DNA of 64,000 nt, taken from an uncultured Muribaculaceae bacterium (GTDB lineage: Bacteria; Bacteroidota; Bacteroidia; Bacteroidales; Muribaculaceae). This document shows, one piece after another, positions 16,200-25,938 of this stretch. The position numbers were made by a program, and so were the translations under genes. Each line of letters begins with the position of its first letter. The first letter of the stretch is position 1. Location: assembly GCA_934675575.1 (NCBI GenBank), contig CAKUQQ010000005.1, positions 124,001-188,000 on the forward strand. Reading direction: 5' to 3'. The notes under the pieces were generated by a model. That model did not search any database, had not been told where the DNA came from, and saw only the letters and a list, made by a program, of their open reading frames with translations.

Positions 16200-17027
16200 T
16201 CATAACAGAGTGGGCTGGGGGCGCAGCGTTATCTTTTTCTCTTTGTAAAGAAGTCCAAGTGCTTTTTTGAAATCTTTTTTACTGCAAGCAAAAGTTTTAG
16301 TTATTGCTTCTGCATCTGACTTATCTCCAAAAGGCATTGTGCCGTCATGTTCTTTGAGATACGAAAGAATAGTGGCTGCCACATCATCTACGCGCATCTT
16401 TTCTATTTTGGCAAGAGTGACATCAATCTTTCCGTCATCTCTCACTTGCTTTATATAGCCCACATGGTGTTCGCCAATGTTCACATCTCCATATATTTCA
16501 CTCTGGTATATCAGTCCCCAAAAACTATTGTCTATGATTACTTTATAACCTATCTCTGTGCGCTGGGCGATAAGCAAATCCACTTTCTGCCTATGGTAAA
16601 AATCAGGAATTGTATTGTTCAGAAATTTGTCTAACTTGGCAGAAGCGACAATTCGGTTGGAATTGTTGTCAAGATACACATAGACCACATAACTTCGGCC
16701 AGAGCTCATTTTCACTTTTTGTTCTCTGAACGGCACAAGCAAGTCTTTGAACCTAAGCCCCCAGTCGAGAAAAGCGCCAATCTTGTTGACAGCCTTAACC
16801 TTCATGAGAGCAAACTGCCCCACAGTGGCTACTGGAGTTTCAGTAGTTGCCACAGGACGGTTCTCTGAATCGATATACACAAAAACATCAAGCTCGTCAC
16901 CCACAACTTCATCAGCCAAATATCTCTTAGGAAGAAGTACTTCATTTTCTTCTTCATCAACGAGATATGCCCCGAAGTCTGTAAATCTGTTAACTCGTAA
17001 TTTGTTGTAATATCCGATTCTGATCAT
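16200..17027 (-). CDS. CvfB-like S1-domain RNA-binding protein
   Basis: A 275-residue protein of the CvfB/YitL family: three S1-like OB-fold domains followed by a C-terminal winged helix. The first OB region carries GAYLVDEEENEVLLPKRY, the second VNKIGAFLDWGLRFKDLLVPF, and the winged-helix ending contains DKSDAEAITKTF and KKALGLLYKEKKI. Members bind RNA; in Staphylococcus CvfB influences virulence gene expression. It lies upstream of the five-gene unit in the same direction, but the 160-base spacer with its own promoter argues that the two are transcribed separately. Confidence 0.88.
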   Translation of the reverse strand: MIRIGYYNKLRVNRFTDFGAYLVDEEENEVLLPKRYLADEVVGDELDVFVYIDSENRPVATTETPVATVGQFALMKVKAVNKIGAFLDWGLRFKDLLVPFREQKVKMSSGRSYVVYVYLDNNSNRIVASAKLDKFLNNTIPDFYHRQKVDLLIAQRTEIGYKVIIDNSFWGLIYQSEIYGDVNIGEHHVGYIKQVRDDGKIDVTLAKIEKMRVDDVAATILSYLKEHDGTMPFGDKSDAEAITKTFACSKKDFKKALGLLYKEKKITLRPQPTLL

Positions 17028-17129
17028 AAAGTCATTCGTTTTTGCAAAATTAATGATAATAACTCGTATAAATAAATTTCGCCATTAAATAAATTTGTTG
17101 TAAATTTAATTCTTGAAAAAGGATTACTT

Positions 17130-17975
17130 ATGAACTATTATAAATCACTAATTAAGTTTGGTTTAGCTTTGTGCGTTCTCTTTCTCGTTGATTGCCGGGG
17201 AGTGGGTACAAATGAGGCTGTAATGCCAAATGATTCTGTTGCCGTTAATGTCACCACACTCAAAGACACCACTTGCTTCAACTTGAGCCAGGGTGGCAAA
17301 TGCAACATATTAGCAAATGCCACAATCACTTATCCCGACAAATTCAAGGACAAAATCACCACAGAAAAATTACAAAAACTTTTTGCCGACTTCGTTCTTG
17401 ATGCCGGCGACAGTGTGAGTTTTGACTCTGCCATAAAAAACTATGCTAAAATGGTGATTAACCAATATGGCAGTGAGGACTCTGATGCGCCATACGATGA
17501 CGAGGATTGCGACGATGAGACAGTGTATCGCTATAATTCCGACATAAACATATCAGTGGTCTTTAACGCCGACAACATCATCACTTTCTGCAAAGAAGAA
17601 ACAGTGAAAAAGAATGGGGAAGTCACTATGCAAACTCACAATTACTACAATTTTGATTTAGACTCCATGACGCTGATTGACTTACCAAGATTGTTTAAAG
17701 AGGAATCTTATGATGATATAACAAAATTGCTTAAAAGCAACCTGATGTCGCAAAATCACGTTAAGACCGAAGCTGAGCTTAACGACCTGGGATATTATAA
17801 TTTGGACAACCTCACACTGACTAACAATTTTTTCTTCACCAAAGATAAAATTGTGTGGAGCTACGAGCCAAACGAATTGGCAATAGCGTCGGTAGGGGAG
17901 CCTCAAATAGGACTTTCTGTAGAATCAATGCAGAATTATTTGTGCGACAATTCAGTTCTTTTACGTTTAATTTAA
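17130..17975 (+). CDS. Putative lipoprotein, DUF3298/RsiV-like domain
   Basis: A 281-residue exported protein with an N-terminal hydrophobic segment ending LFLVDC. This would be a lipobox with Cys22 but an unusual aspartate just before it. The C-terminal half fits DUF3298, as in RsiV and PdaC-like proteins: THNYYNFDLDSM, then LIDLPRLF, and near the end EPNELAIASVGEPQIGLS. Residues 150-170 hold an acidic low-complexity stretch. The family is often extracytoplasmic and sometimes binds peptidoglycan fragments or lysozyme, but this protein's ligand is unknown. It begins a plus-strand group with rsmG 42 bases later. Confidence 0.75.
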   Translation: MNYYKSLIKFGLALCVLFLVDCRGVGTNEAVMPNDSVAVNVTTLKDTTCFNLSQGGKCNILANATITYPDKFKDKITTEKLQKLFADFVLDAGDSVSFDSAIKNYAKMVINQYGSEDSDAPYDDEDCDDETVYRYNSDINISVVFNADNIITFCKEETVKKNGEVTMQTHNYYNFDLDSMTLIDLPRLFKEESYDDITKLLKSNLMSQNHVKTEAELNDLGYYNLDNLTLTNNFFFTKDKIVWSYEPNELAIASVGEPQIGLSVESMQNYLCDNSVLLRLI

Positions 17976-18017
17976 TAAGCAACCGTTACAAAAGTCCCTT
18001 TTTGAGCATCAAGCCCT

Positions 18018-18638
18018 ATGGAAATCATATCCAAATATTTTCCACAACTGTCTGACACACAAATTCAGCAATTCAAAGCATTAGAAACGCTATATCCAGA
18101 ATGGAATGCCAAAATAAATGTCATTTCCCGAAAAGATATTGGCAACATTGAAGTCAATCATATATTACACTCTCTGGGAATTGCAAAATTCATTTCGTTT
18201 TCCGACGGCACAAAGGTGTTGGATTTCGGCACTGGTGGCGGTTTTCCGGGAATACCATTGGCAGTCATGTTTCCTAATGTCAACTTTCTTCTTGTTGACC
18301 GCATTGGCAAAAAAATCACTGTGGCAAAGAGCATTGCCGAAGCCATTGGCTTGAACAACGTTACTTTTCAGCATGGCGACATAAAAGAAGTAAAGGGCTC
18401 TTTTGATTTCATAGTAAGCAGGGCTGTAATGGATTTTAACGACATGACAAAGCTTGTCAAAAGACTGATTTCTGCCACTGGGCATAATGCTATCCCAAAC
18501 GGTCTTATTTGCTTAAAAGGTGGAGATTTGACCGAAGAATTGGCCAAATGGAAGAACCAGGTTCTCATCGACGAATTAAGGAGTTACTTCAAAGAGCCTT
18601 ATTTTGAAACTAAGAAAGTAGTGTATTTGCCTATTTAA
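18018..18638 (+). CDS. rsmG: 16S rRNA (guanine-527-N7)-methyltransferase
   Basis: Rossmann-fold SAM-dependent methyltransferase that modifies G527 of 16S rRNA. Its 206-residue length is usual. The SAM-binding motif appears as VLDFGTGGGFPGIPLAV, preceded by WNAKINVISRKD and followed by FDFIVSRAV, both conserved in RsmG. The next gene begins 6 bases after its stop, so the two are co-transcribed. Confidence 0.96.
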   Translation: MEIISKYFPQLSDTQIQQFKALETLYPEWNAKINVISRKDIGNIEVNHILHSLGIAKFISFSDGTKVLDFGTGGGFPGIPLAVMFPNVNFLLVDRIGKKITVAKSIAEAIGLNNVTFQHGDIKEVKGSFDFIVSRAVMDFNDMTKLVKRLISATGHNAIPNGLICLKGGDLTEELAKWKNQVLIDELRSYFKEPYFETKKVVYLPI

Positions 18639-18644
18639 GCCAAC

Positions 18645-19286
18645 TTGATGAAAATAAACCGCTTTACAGTTAATCCGTTTGGCGAAAACGTGTATGTCGT
18701 TTGGAGTGACACCACGCCCAATGCCATTGTCATTGACCCTGGCATGATGACAGATGGTGAAAGAGACGGCATAATGTCTTTCTTGAGCCAAAACCGCCTA
18801 ACCACACAAATGATTTTGCTCACGCATGCCCATGTTGACCACGCGGCATCAGCAAATTGGCTTTCATGCGCCACCAGGGCAACAATCCACATGAGCGCCA
18901 ATGACGATATGCTTGCCTCACATCTGCAAGAGCAAGCCCAAATGTTTGGACTCGGCATCACTGTGTCACCCCTTGCCAGCTACACAGCCATCGATGAGAA
19001 GTCCTCGCTATCGTTAGACGGCAATGAAATCCGTGTTATCGAAACACCAGGACACACACCGGGGTCTGTAGCCTTTTATTTTCCATCACTCAACGTGCTA
19101 TTTGCCGGCGACACCATATTTCAGGGTAGTGTGGGACGCACTGACTTGCCTGGCGGCGATTTTAACGCCCTGACCAACAGTATTAAGAATAAAATATTAA
19201 AGCTGCCAGCCCAAACAAAAATCTTACCAGGACATGGCAGCTACACAACTATTGCTACAGAGATTGACACAAATCCCTATTGCTGA
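18645..19286 (+). CDS. MBL-fold hydrolase (glyoxalase II-like)
   Basis: A 213-residue metallo-beta-lactamase fold hydrolase. The metal-binding motif is THAHVDHAAS (HxHxDH), with further ligands in ETPGHTPGSV, FAGDTIFQGSVGRTDLPGG and GHGSYT. This arrangement is that of small glyoxalase II-like proteins, which hydrolyse thioesters such as S-lactoylglutathione. Bacteroidales rarely use glutathione, so the actual substrate is open. Its 3' end overlaps the convergent next gene by 10 bases. Confidence 0.88.
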   Translation: MMKINRFTVNPFGENVYVVWSDTTPNAIVIDPGMMTDGERDGIMSFLSQNRLTTQMILLTHAHVDHAASANWLSCATRATIHMSANDDMLASHLQEQAQMFGLGITVSPLASYTAIDEKSSLSLDGNEIRVIETPGHTPGSVAFYFPSLNVLFAGDTIFQGSVGRTDLPGGDFNALTNSIKNKILKLPAQTKILPGHGSYTTIATEIDTNPYC

Positions 19287-19822
19287 CAATCTTCAAGCAA
19301 ATCCGCTAATATGCCTTGCACCCGCTTTGATGAAGTTGGCATTTTAGATTTCACCATTGCAGCCAATTCTGCCGTCATTGAGGCATTACCTCGCTTTATG
19401 ATATTCTGAAGTAATCTAAACGCAATGTAGTCATACTTGCCATCGTCTAATGACAGCAATTTATAGAAAACTTGGAGGGAGTTGGCCATTTTGCCTAAGA
19501 GAGCCTGACAAAGAATATCAGCAATCTCATCACTCTCCACATCTTTTGCCCACATCACAGCCGTTTCTTCATCTAATTGGCTCACAGGATAGAGCAGTGT
19601 GGCAATCATGCGACACTCACGGCTGTCTTTTATCTCCCACAATTTTTCTGCCAGAACGGCATCTTGCGGCACTTCACGTGCGATTGCCATTATGTCAATC
19701 CATTGACAACCCATTATTGATTTGTGTGGGTCATTACATCTGCGCAGAGAGTCGGCAATTATGCCATTTCTATAGGCAAAAAAACTTTTACGAATCAGCC
19801 TTATTTGTTCATTATAGTCCAT
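19277..19822 (-). CDS. HEAT-like / AlkD-like helical protein
   Basis: A 181-residue all-helical protein. The spacing of helices and phrases such as ANSLQVFYKLL, DSRECRMIATLL and AVMWAKDVESDEIAD recall the ALK/HEAT repeats of AlkD-type DNA glycosylases. The catalytic aromatic and acidic residues cannot be placed with confidence, so DNA repair activity is only a suggestion. I use the ATG at 19822; a GTG two codons earlier is also possible. It overlaps the MBL-fold gene tail to tail. Confidence 0.6.
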   Translation of the reverse strand: MDYNEQIRLIRKSFFAYRNGIIADSLRRCNDPHKSIMGCQWIDIMAIAREVPQDAVLAEKLWEIKDSRECRMIATLLYPVSQLDEETAVMWAKDVESDEIADILCQALLGKMANSLQVFYKLLSLDDGKYDYIAFRLLQNIIKRGNASMTAELAAMVKSKMPTSSKRVQGILADLLEDCQQ

Positions 19823-19830
19823 TGTCACAA

Positions 19831-19872
19831 AAATAAAAAGCCCATGCCGGCATATAAGTCAACATGGGCTTT
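19831..19872 (-). terminator. Terminator after dipeptidyl peptidase III gene
   Basis: The inverted repeat AAAGCCCATG (19837-19846) and CATGGGCTTT (19863-19872) makes a 10-bp stem with a 16-base loop. On the minus strand the A-rich left side becomes TTTTTATTT after the hairpin. It ends the long minus-strand run. Confidence 0.85.
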
Positions 19873-19884
19873 AGTTTGTTTATC

Positions 19885-21912
19885 TTATTTTGTTAATGGA
19901 GAGTAGTCGCGGCTATATCTTAGCATTTGGTCTATATAGCTCTCTCCATAAGAAATCTTAACGTCGGTGATGTTACCGTCCTTGTCTGTTATGGCTTTAT
20001 AAACAGGATTTACAAAACCTTTGTATGGGGCAATGTTTAGCTTGTTGTAACGCTCAAGCACCTCTGCGTGCAGTTTTGGGTCCACCTTAACTCCGTAAGT
20101 CTCCACAAGATTTCTTCCGGCCTCAAAGTCGCCTGTAGATTTTATGCGTTGCACCTCTGCCAGCAACACACCAAACATGTTTCTAAGTTTTTGGTAGTCG
20201 TTGATTTTGATGTAGGTTTTGCCATCGCGTTTCACATATTCAATCACGTTGTCGGCACGACCTTGCTGATAGCACCACTCGCTAATGAATTTTCTGTTGC
20301 GCATGTGCGACTCTTCAATGTCTTTGCCTGGCTGTATGCGCGTGAGCTGTGTCATCAATCCGTTCATTATATATTTATAATACTCGGCTTTGTAAGCTTC
20401 AGGGCTGTCAAATATGCCCAAATCCACCAGTTTTTGGTCACCAAGATAATATAGTGCGAACAAGTCGGCTCTGCCTTCCTCAAGGCATGAGCCATAGGCT
20501 TTGAGCGCATCTTGGTCAACACCTGGTAGCAACTTGCCGGAGGCATGGCCAAGACACTCATGAAGGTCTGTATGCAATTTGTCTGCAAGAGTCAGATACT
20601 TGTTCATCAAGTCTATCTCCTTGTCGCTGTATGCAAATTCCTTGTTCAAGCCAGAGCCTTTAGCAGCCTCATCGTAAGCGTCGGTTATATTTTCAAGAGT
20701 CACCGACTTTGAGCCATGAGCCGCTCTAATCCAGTTGCTGTTTGGCAAGTTAATTCCAATAGGGGTAGAAGGATAAGAGTCTCCTGCAAGAATTGCGGCG
20801 GTTATAACCTTGGCTGTAACGCCTTTCACATTCTGTTTCTTAAAACGGCCTTCCACAGGAGAATAGTTCTCAAACCATTGTGCGTTATCGCTGATTAAAC
20901 TTGTGCGACGAGAAGCCTCTTTGTTCTTGAAGTTGACCATACCTTCCCAAGAACCGGTCATGCCCAACGGGTCGCCATAACTCTCTATGAAACCGTTTAT
21001 GAAATCAACGTCGCTCTTTGTTTCATCGGCCCACATGATGGAATATTCGTCAAACGTTTTCAGCGAGCCTGTGGTGTAGAATTCTATAAGTTTGTTGATA
21101 TATGCCTGTTGTGCCGGATTCTCTGCCACAGTAGCCGCTTTATTCAACCAATACACTATCTTTGTAATGGCAGCAGAATAAAGACCTCCTATTTTGTAGG
21201 GCTTTTCCACAACTTTTCCGTTTTCCTTAACGACCTTGGTGTTAAGTCCATACATGATTGGAGTCTTGTCATTAGGGTCTTTCTTGCTATTGTAGTAGTC
21301 CTCCACCTCTTTTTGAGTGACACCGCTATACAAATTGTTGGCTGAAGTGAGAATCAAATCTTGTCCGTCGGCCTGATTCACTCTTTTTGCCATGAATGTC
21401 GGGTCAAAAATCACTTTGTCAATCACCTTGAGGAATTGAGCACGGCTTTTCCAACCCTTCAAGGGCAATTTTGAAGCAGGAAGTTTATTGACCTGCTTGT
21501 CAAAAAACGCTTGAGAGAATTCGGGCTTGAACTTATCCATGGAATAGTGATGATGTATTCCATTGGCAAACCAAACCTCTTTCAAATATTTTGTGAAACC
21601 TTGCCAGTCGGCAGAGTTTTTATCACCTTTATAATTTTGATAGATTTGCTCAAGTGTTTGGCGAATGGCCAGGTTATACTTGCCATTTTGGTCAAACAAA
21701 ATGTCACGTCCCTGCAAGGCTGCTTCTTGCAAGTAATAAACCAATTTCTTTTGTTTCAATGATAAATCATCGAAACCGGGCACTTGATACCTTAACACCT
21801 CAATGTCGGCGAAACGGTCAACATTGTAGTTGAAATCCTTATTCTGAGCCATAGCTGTGCTTGTTGTTGCTATTGCCAAAACTGCGGCAACTAATAAGCT
21901 TTTTTTGTTCAT
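19885..21912 (-). CDS. Dipeptidyl peptidase III-type zinc metallopeptidase (M49)
   Basis: A 675-residue exported metallopeptidase. The zinc motif HECLGH (451-456) is the HEXXGH form particular to family M49, and EEGRAD (478-483) supplies the third ligand. M49 enzymes remove dipeptides from the N-terminus of short peptides. A signal peptide is clear (MNKKSLLVAAVLAIATTSTA, cleavage near AMA-Q at about residue 22), so it acts in the periplasm. This contrasts with the cytosolic eukaryotic DPP III. It is the last gene of a co-directional run, 17 bases after rlmI. Confidence 0.92.
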   Translation of the reverse strand: MNKKSLLVAAVLAIATTSTAMAQNKDFNYNVDRFADIEVLRYQVPGFDDLSLKQKKLVYYLQEAALQGRDILFDQNGKYNLAIRQTLEQIYQNYKGDKNSADWQGFTKYLKEVWFANGIHHHYSMDKFKPEFSQAFFDKQVNKLPASKLPLKGWKSRAQFLKVIDKVIFDPTFMAKRVNQADGQDLILTSANNLYSGVTQKEVEDYYNSKKDPNDKTPIMYGLNTKVVKENGKVVEKPYKIGGLYSAAITKIVYWLNKAATVAENPAQQAYINKLIEFYTTGSLKTFDEYSIMWADETKSDVDFINGFIESYGDPLGMTGSWEGMVNFKNKEASRRTSLISDNAQWFENYSPVEGRFKKQNVKGVTAKVITAAILAGDSYPSTPIGINLPNSNWIRAAHGSKSVTLENITDAYDEAAKGSGLNKEFAYSDKEIDLMNKYLTLADKLHTDLHECLGHASGKLLPGVDQDALKAYGSCLEEGRADLFALYYLGDQKLVDLGIFDSPEAYKAEYYKYIMNGLMTQLTRIQPGKDIEESHMRNRKFISEWCYQQGRADNVIEYVKRDGKTYIKINDYQKLRNMFGVLLAEVQRIKSTGDFEAGRNLVETYGVKVDPKLHAEVLERYNKLNIAPYKGFVNPVYKAITDKDGNITDVKISYGESYIDQMLRYSRDYSPLTK

Positions 21913-21929
21913 ATTTATAAAATTAATTA

Positions 21930-23111
21930 TTATTCCACATAAAGTACAAGACCTTTCAGATATTCTCCCTCCGGGTGATAGATGTTGATAGGGTGGTCGG
22001 CAGGCTGGGTGAGTTGATGAAGGATTCTAACCTTGCGCCGTGCCATTGCCGCTGCACTAAACACGGCAAGTCGGAATTGCTCCTTATTGACTGCTTGTGA
22101 GCAGGAAAATGTAAACAAGATTCCACCTTTAGGCAATTTTTCAAAAGCTTTGCTATTGATTTTGCGATAACCTATGAGAGCATTTCTAAGAGCGCTGCGA
22201 TGCTTGGCAAATGCCGGAGGGTCAAGCACGATTAAGTCGTAGGAGTTTTCCCCCATTTCGTCAAGAAACTTGAAAGCGTCAGCCGTGAATGCCTTGTGCT
22301 TTTTTTCATTCGGGAAATTCAACTCGACATTGGCATTTGTCAGTGCGATGGCTTTTGCCGAACTGTCAACCGAGTCAACCAGTGTTGCGCCTCCACGCAA
22401 AGCATAAAGTGAGAATGCACCTGTGTAGCAAAACGTGTTGAGCACTCTGCGTCCGTTGGAGTATTTCTGCAATAGGGAGTGGTTTTCTCTCTGGTCAACA
22501 AAGAACCCCGTTTTCTGTCCTTTAAGCCAATCCACATGAAACTTCAAGCCATTCTCAAGAGCCACATCAGTGTCAAATTTCCCAACAAGATATTCGTTTT
22601 GAGGGTCAAGTTGTGCCTTAAATGGCAATGTGGTTTCACTCTTGTAATACACGTTTTGCACATTCAGTCCTGGCAATTTTGTCAAGGCATCTGCAATAAT
22701 CTTGCGCTGAAAGTGCATGCCAGGCGAGTGAGCTTGCACCACTGCGGTAGAGCCATAGACATCAATGACCAAACCGGGCAAAAAGTCACCTTCGCCATGC
22801 ACAAGCCTGAAAGCATTATTGTCAGGACGCATCAAATTGAGGCTTTTGCGTAGCTGAAACGCGTTTTGCAACCGTGTAACAAAGAATTCTTCGTTAATTT
22901 CAGAGTCATCAAAGCAAAGCATACGCACCGCGATGCTGCCAATTTGGTATTGACCATTGCCAATTAAGTCGCCATCGTGCGAATAGACCGTCACGAAATC
23001 GCCCTCTTCCAGCTTTTCTGTTTTGTCGATAGCTCCAGAGAAAACCCATGGGTGAAAACGCAACAGGGATTCTTCTTTGCCCCTCTTAAGAATTACTCTT
23101 TTATAAATCAT
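21930..23111 (-). CDS. rlmI: Class I rRNA methyltransferase, RlmI family
   Basis: A 393-residue SAM-dependent methyltransferase that in E. coli makes m5C1962 in 23S rRNA. The N-terminal PUA domain begins VILKRGKEESLLRFHPWVFSGAI. The Rossmann domain shows VLNTFCYTGAFSLYAL and DLIVLDPPAFAKH, and a late FTFSCSQAV contains the likely catalytic-region cysteine. The symbol follows the family; the exact target base is not shown here. It lies 28 bases after rseP and 17 bases before the DPP III gene. Confidence 0.9.
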   Translation of the reverse strand: MIYKRVILKRGKEESLLRFHPWVFSGAIDKTEKLEEGDFVTVYSHDGDLIGNGQYQIGSIAVRMLCFDDSEINEEFFVTRLQNAFQLRKSLNLMRPDNNAFRLVHGEGDFLPGLVIDVYGSTAVVQAHSPGMHFQRKIIADALTKLPGLNVQNVYYKSETTLPFKAQLDPQNEYLVGKFDTDVALENGLKFHVDWLKGQKTGFFVDQRENHSLLQKYSNGRRVLNTFCYTGAFSLYALRGGATLVDSVDSSAKAIALTNANVELNFPNEKKHKAFTADAFKFLDEMGENSYDLIVLDPPAFAKHRSALRNALIGYRKINSKAFEKLPKGGILFTFSCSQAVNKEQFRLAVFSAAAMARRKVRILHQLTQPADHPINIYHPEGEYLKGLVLYVE

Positions 23112-23139
23112 ATAGATACTTATAAGTTTAGAGTTCGTG

Positions 23140-24624
23140 TCACTTGATTAAAAATCTGTAGATGTCATTACCAAAGGCATACACCATAAGTAGCATCAAA
23201 AATATCATGCCCACCATCTGAGCGCGCTCAAGGAATTTGTCGCTCGGCTTTCTGCGGAAAATCATCTCATAAATCAAGAATAAGACATGGCCACCGTCAA
23301 GAGCAGGAATGGGCAATATGTTCATCACAGCAAGAATTATTGACAAAAATGCTGTAATATTCCAAAAGCTGTACCAATTCCAAGTGTCGGGGAACAAACT
23401 GCCTATCGCACCGAAACTGCCAAGGCTCTCGGCACCTTCCTTGGTGAAAACCAATTTCAGCGAAGACACGTAGTTGACCATTTGGTCACAACCAAGCTTA
23501 ACACCTCTTGGAATTGATTGGAAAATATTGTATTGCTTCTTGATTGTCTTGTAATACTCCACAGGGTTTGCCAACTGGAAGCCGAGTTTGCCATTTTCAT
23601 CAAGCTGTGCCGTCACATTCATCACCTTGCCTTGTCGCACCAATGTCAGTTTCACAGCCTTACCTTTGTTTTGCGACAGCTGCTGCGTGAATATCGTGAA
23701 CGACGGCGTGGCATTGCCATTGACGGCAGTTATATGGTCGCCTTTTAACAAATGCGCCTTTTCTGCTCCCATTCTTGGTTGCAACTTGTCTATCACAACC
23801 GGAATGCGCAACGTGATGAAAGGAGTGCCTTTTTCTGCATCTTTATTTGCTGTGAAGATAAACTTTTGTGGAATTGCGATTGTCGCCGTATCAGAGCCAT
23901 TGCGCAAAACGGTCACACTTTTAGACGTGACAAGCGACTGCAATGTCTTTCCATCAAGGAACTCCAATTTTTGGCCATCGGCCATCAGCGGTATATCTCC
24001 ATCAACGAAACCAATTTTGTGAGCGCTGTCACTATATTCATAACCTGCTGTCGCATTCTCAATAGGCAAAAACTCTTCGCCCCAGCAATACACCATTCCG
24101 GCGTAAATGACAAGTGCCAACAAAAAGTTGTTGAGCACACCGCCTATCATCACGAACAGACGCTTGATTGTTGATTTAGAACGAAACTCCCAGGGTTTGG
24201 CTGGGCCTTTAAGCTTGTCAGCCCCTTGCGTTTCATCAATCATGCCCGCAATGCTACAATAGCCACCCAGAGGCAACCAACCCAGGCCATATTCCGTGTC
24301 ACGCCAAGTGGATTTATGGCTATCGTCTTTAATTCCATCAACAGCATCAGTATCTTGGCTGTTTTTCACCACTTTATCAAAGACCTTAACATATTTTCCT
24401 GGCTTCCAAGAAAGCAATGTCAACCAAGGGTCAAAGAACAAGCAAAACTTATCTACTTTTATACCAAATATCCTTGCCCATGTGTAGTGCCCAAGTTCGT
24501 GCACAAACACCAAAATGCTGAGCGACGCCAAAAGTCCTACCGTCTTAATCCAAAAAGAAGGAGAGGTTAACATCTCTCCAAGACTACTGAAGACGTTGCC
24601 TATGCTTAATAAAAACAAATCCAT
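23140..24624 (-). CDS. rseP: RIP metalloprotease, site-2 protease
   Basis: A 494-residue inner-membrane zinc protease that cleaves anti-sigma factors or leftover signal peptides inside the membrane. The HExxH motif is HELGH (42-46) in the first membrane segment. The matching IPALDGGH motif lies in a late segment. A PDZ-like region in the middle contains GDHITAVNG, and four hydrophobic segments are visible. The gene starts 6 bases after dxr, a common Bacteroidota arrangement, so both are likely co-transcribed. Confidence 0.95.
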   Translation of the reverse strand: MDLFLLSIGNVFSSLGEMLTSPSFWIKTVGLLASLSILVFVHELGHYTWARIFGIKVDKFCLFFDPWLTLLSWKPGKYVKVFDKVVKNSQDTDAVDGIKDDSHKSTWRDTEYGLGWLPLGGYCSIAGMIDETQGADKLKGPAKPWEFRSKSTIKRLFVMIGGVLNNFLLALVIYAGMVYCWGEEFLPIENATAGYEYSDSAHKIGFVDGDIPLMADGQKLEFLDGKTLQSLVTSKSVTVLRNGSDTATIAIPQKFIFTANKDAEKGTPFITLRIPVVIDKLQPRMGAEKAHLLKGDHITAVNGNATPSFTIFTQQLSQNKGKAVKLTLVRQGKVMNVTAQLDENGKLGFQLANPVEYYKTIKKQYNIFQSIPRGVKLGCDQMVNYVSSLKLVFTKEGAESLGSFGAIGSLFPDTWNWYSFWNITAFLSIILAVMNILPIPALDGGHVLFLIYEMIFRRKPSDKFLERAQMVGMIFLMLLMVYAFGNDIYRFLIK

Positions 24625-24630
24625 TAAATC

Positions 24631-25794
24631 TCAATTAATTAGGGTTGTTGCAAATTTGCGAATTTCATCATTTGTAGCCACATAATCGTCATAGGTTGGT
24701 GACTTTATGTAACTGTTGGCCGCAATCGATTTTTCTATAATTTTATATATGTCTGTAAACTTGATTTTTCCTTTAAGAAAGGCTGCAACGGCAATTTCAT
24801 TGGCAGCATTCATTGCACACGGCACATTACCAGATGCGTGAGCAGCCTCATAAGCAGTTGTGAGCAATGGAAATTTATCGAAGTCCGGTTTCTCAAAAGT
24901 CAATGTAGCATAATCAGCTACGCTCAACTTTTTGCATTTGCTTGGCAATCGATTTGGTATTCCCAAAGCGAAACGAATAGGCAAGTGCATGTCGGGCAAA
25001 CCGAGTTGTGCCTTGACAGAACCATCAACGAATTCCACCATGGAATGAACAATCGACTGGGGGTGAACCACAATCTCTATATCATCGGGCGAAACGCCAA
25101 ACAACCATCGCGCCTCGAGCATTTCAAACCCTTTGTTCATCATTGTTGCCGAGTCAATTGTGATTTTGGAGCCCATGCACCATCGTGGGTGTTTAAGGGC
25201 ATTCTCCAGTGTTGCCGACTCTATTTCTTGTTTTGTCCATGTGCGGAATGGACCGCCAGAGGCTGTCAGAATGAGTTTTGATATATTGCTGCGATTTTCG
25301 CCAATTAGACATTGATAGAACGCGCCATGCTCAGAATCAATGGGGTATAGCTTTGAAGTGGAACCTTCAAGCAATTTGGTGATTAATTCTCCTGCCACAA
25401 CCAAAGTTTCTTTGTTGGCAAGCGCAATATCTTTTCCTGCCTTTATCGCCTTTATCGTTGGAGCCAAGCCACTATAGCCAACCATTGCAGTAACCACAGT
25501 GTCAATTTCTGGAGCCGTGACCATTTCTTCGATTGCTAACGCTCCGGTACACACTTTTATTCCTTGTGGCGACAGTGCTTCATTAACCTTGCTGAAATAA
25601 TTTTCATCGGCAATCACAACACACTTGGGTCGAAATTTCAATGCTTGCTCTATTAGCAAGTCGGCGCTGCGATTTGCGACAAGAAGCCACACATTGAACA
25701 AATCAGGATATTCGGCCACAACGTCAAGAGTTTGGCGGCCTATTGACCCGGTGCTGCCCAAAATGGCTAAATTTCGTTTATTTGTAGTTTGCAC
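24631..25794 (-). CDS. dxr: 1-deoxy-D-xylulose 5-phosphate reductoisomerase
   Basis: Second step of the MEP isoprenoid pathway: NADPH-dependent conversion of DXP to MEP. The 387 residues show the NADPH loop LGSTGSIGRQTLD at the start, ALANKETLVVAGE, LTASGGPFR, and the metal-site region PIDSEHGAFYQCL. The start codon is GTG at 25794; going upstream in frame a TGA stop comes before any ATG. A -7 box lies at 25823-25831. It leads the dxr-rseP-rlmI-DPP III unit. Confidence 0.97.
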   Translation of the reverse strand: MQTTNKRNLAILGSTGSIGRQTLDVVAEYPDLFNVWLLVANRSADLLIEQALKFRPKCVVIADENYFSKVNEALSPQGIKVCTGALAIEEMVTAPEIDTVVTAMVGYSGLAPTIKAIKAGKDIALANKETLVVAGELITKLLEGSTSKLYPIDSEHGAFYQCLIGENRSNISKLILTASGGPFRTWTKQEIESATLENALKHPRWCMGSKITIDSATMMNKGFEMLEARWLFGVSPDDIEIVVHPQSIVHSMVEFVDGSVKAQLGLPDMHLPIRFALGIPNRLPSKCKKLSVADYATLTFEKPDFDKFPLLTTAYEAAHASGNVPCAMNAANEIAVAAFLKGKIKFTDIYKIIEKSIAANSYIKSPTYDDYVATNDEIRKFATTLIN

Positions 25795-25822
25795 GTTAGA
25801 TTTCGTTACATTTACTCAATAT

Positions 25823-25831
25823 GCAAAGTTA
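25823..25831 (-). promoter_or_regulatory. Putative -7 box for the dxr-rseP unit
   Basis: Minus-strand TAACTTTGC fits TAnnTTTG about 29 bases before the GTG start of dxr. It suggests that dxr is not dependent on transcription from the orphan gene upstream. No clear -33 element was found. Confidence 0.45.
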
Positions 25832-25938
25832 ATGGTTTATTCTTTGTCTTGAAATAGAACTTTGTTTTTTCTGATTCTCGATTTGCACTTCATTTGCATT
25901 GGTTTCTATCATGCAATTAAAATGTGCTAAAATTTCAC

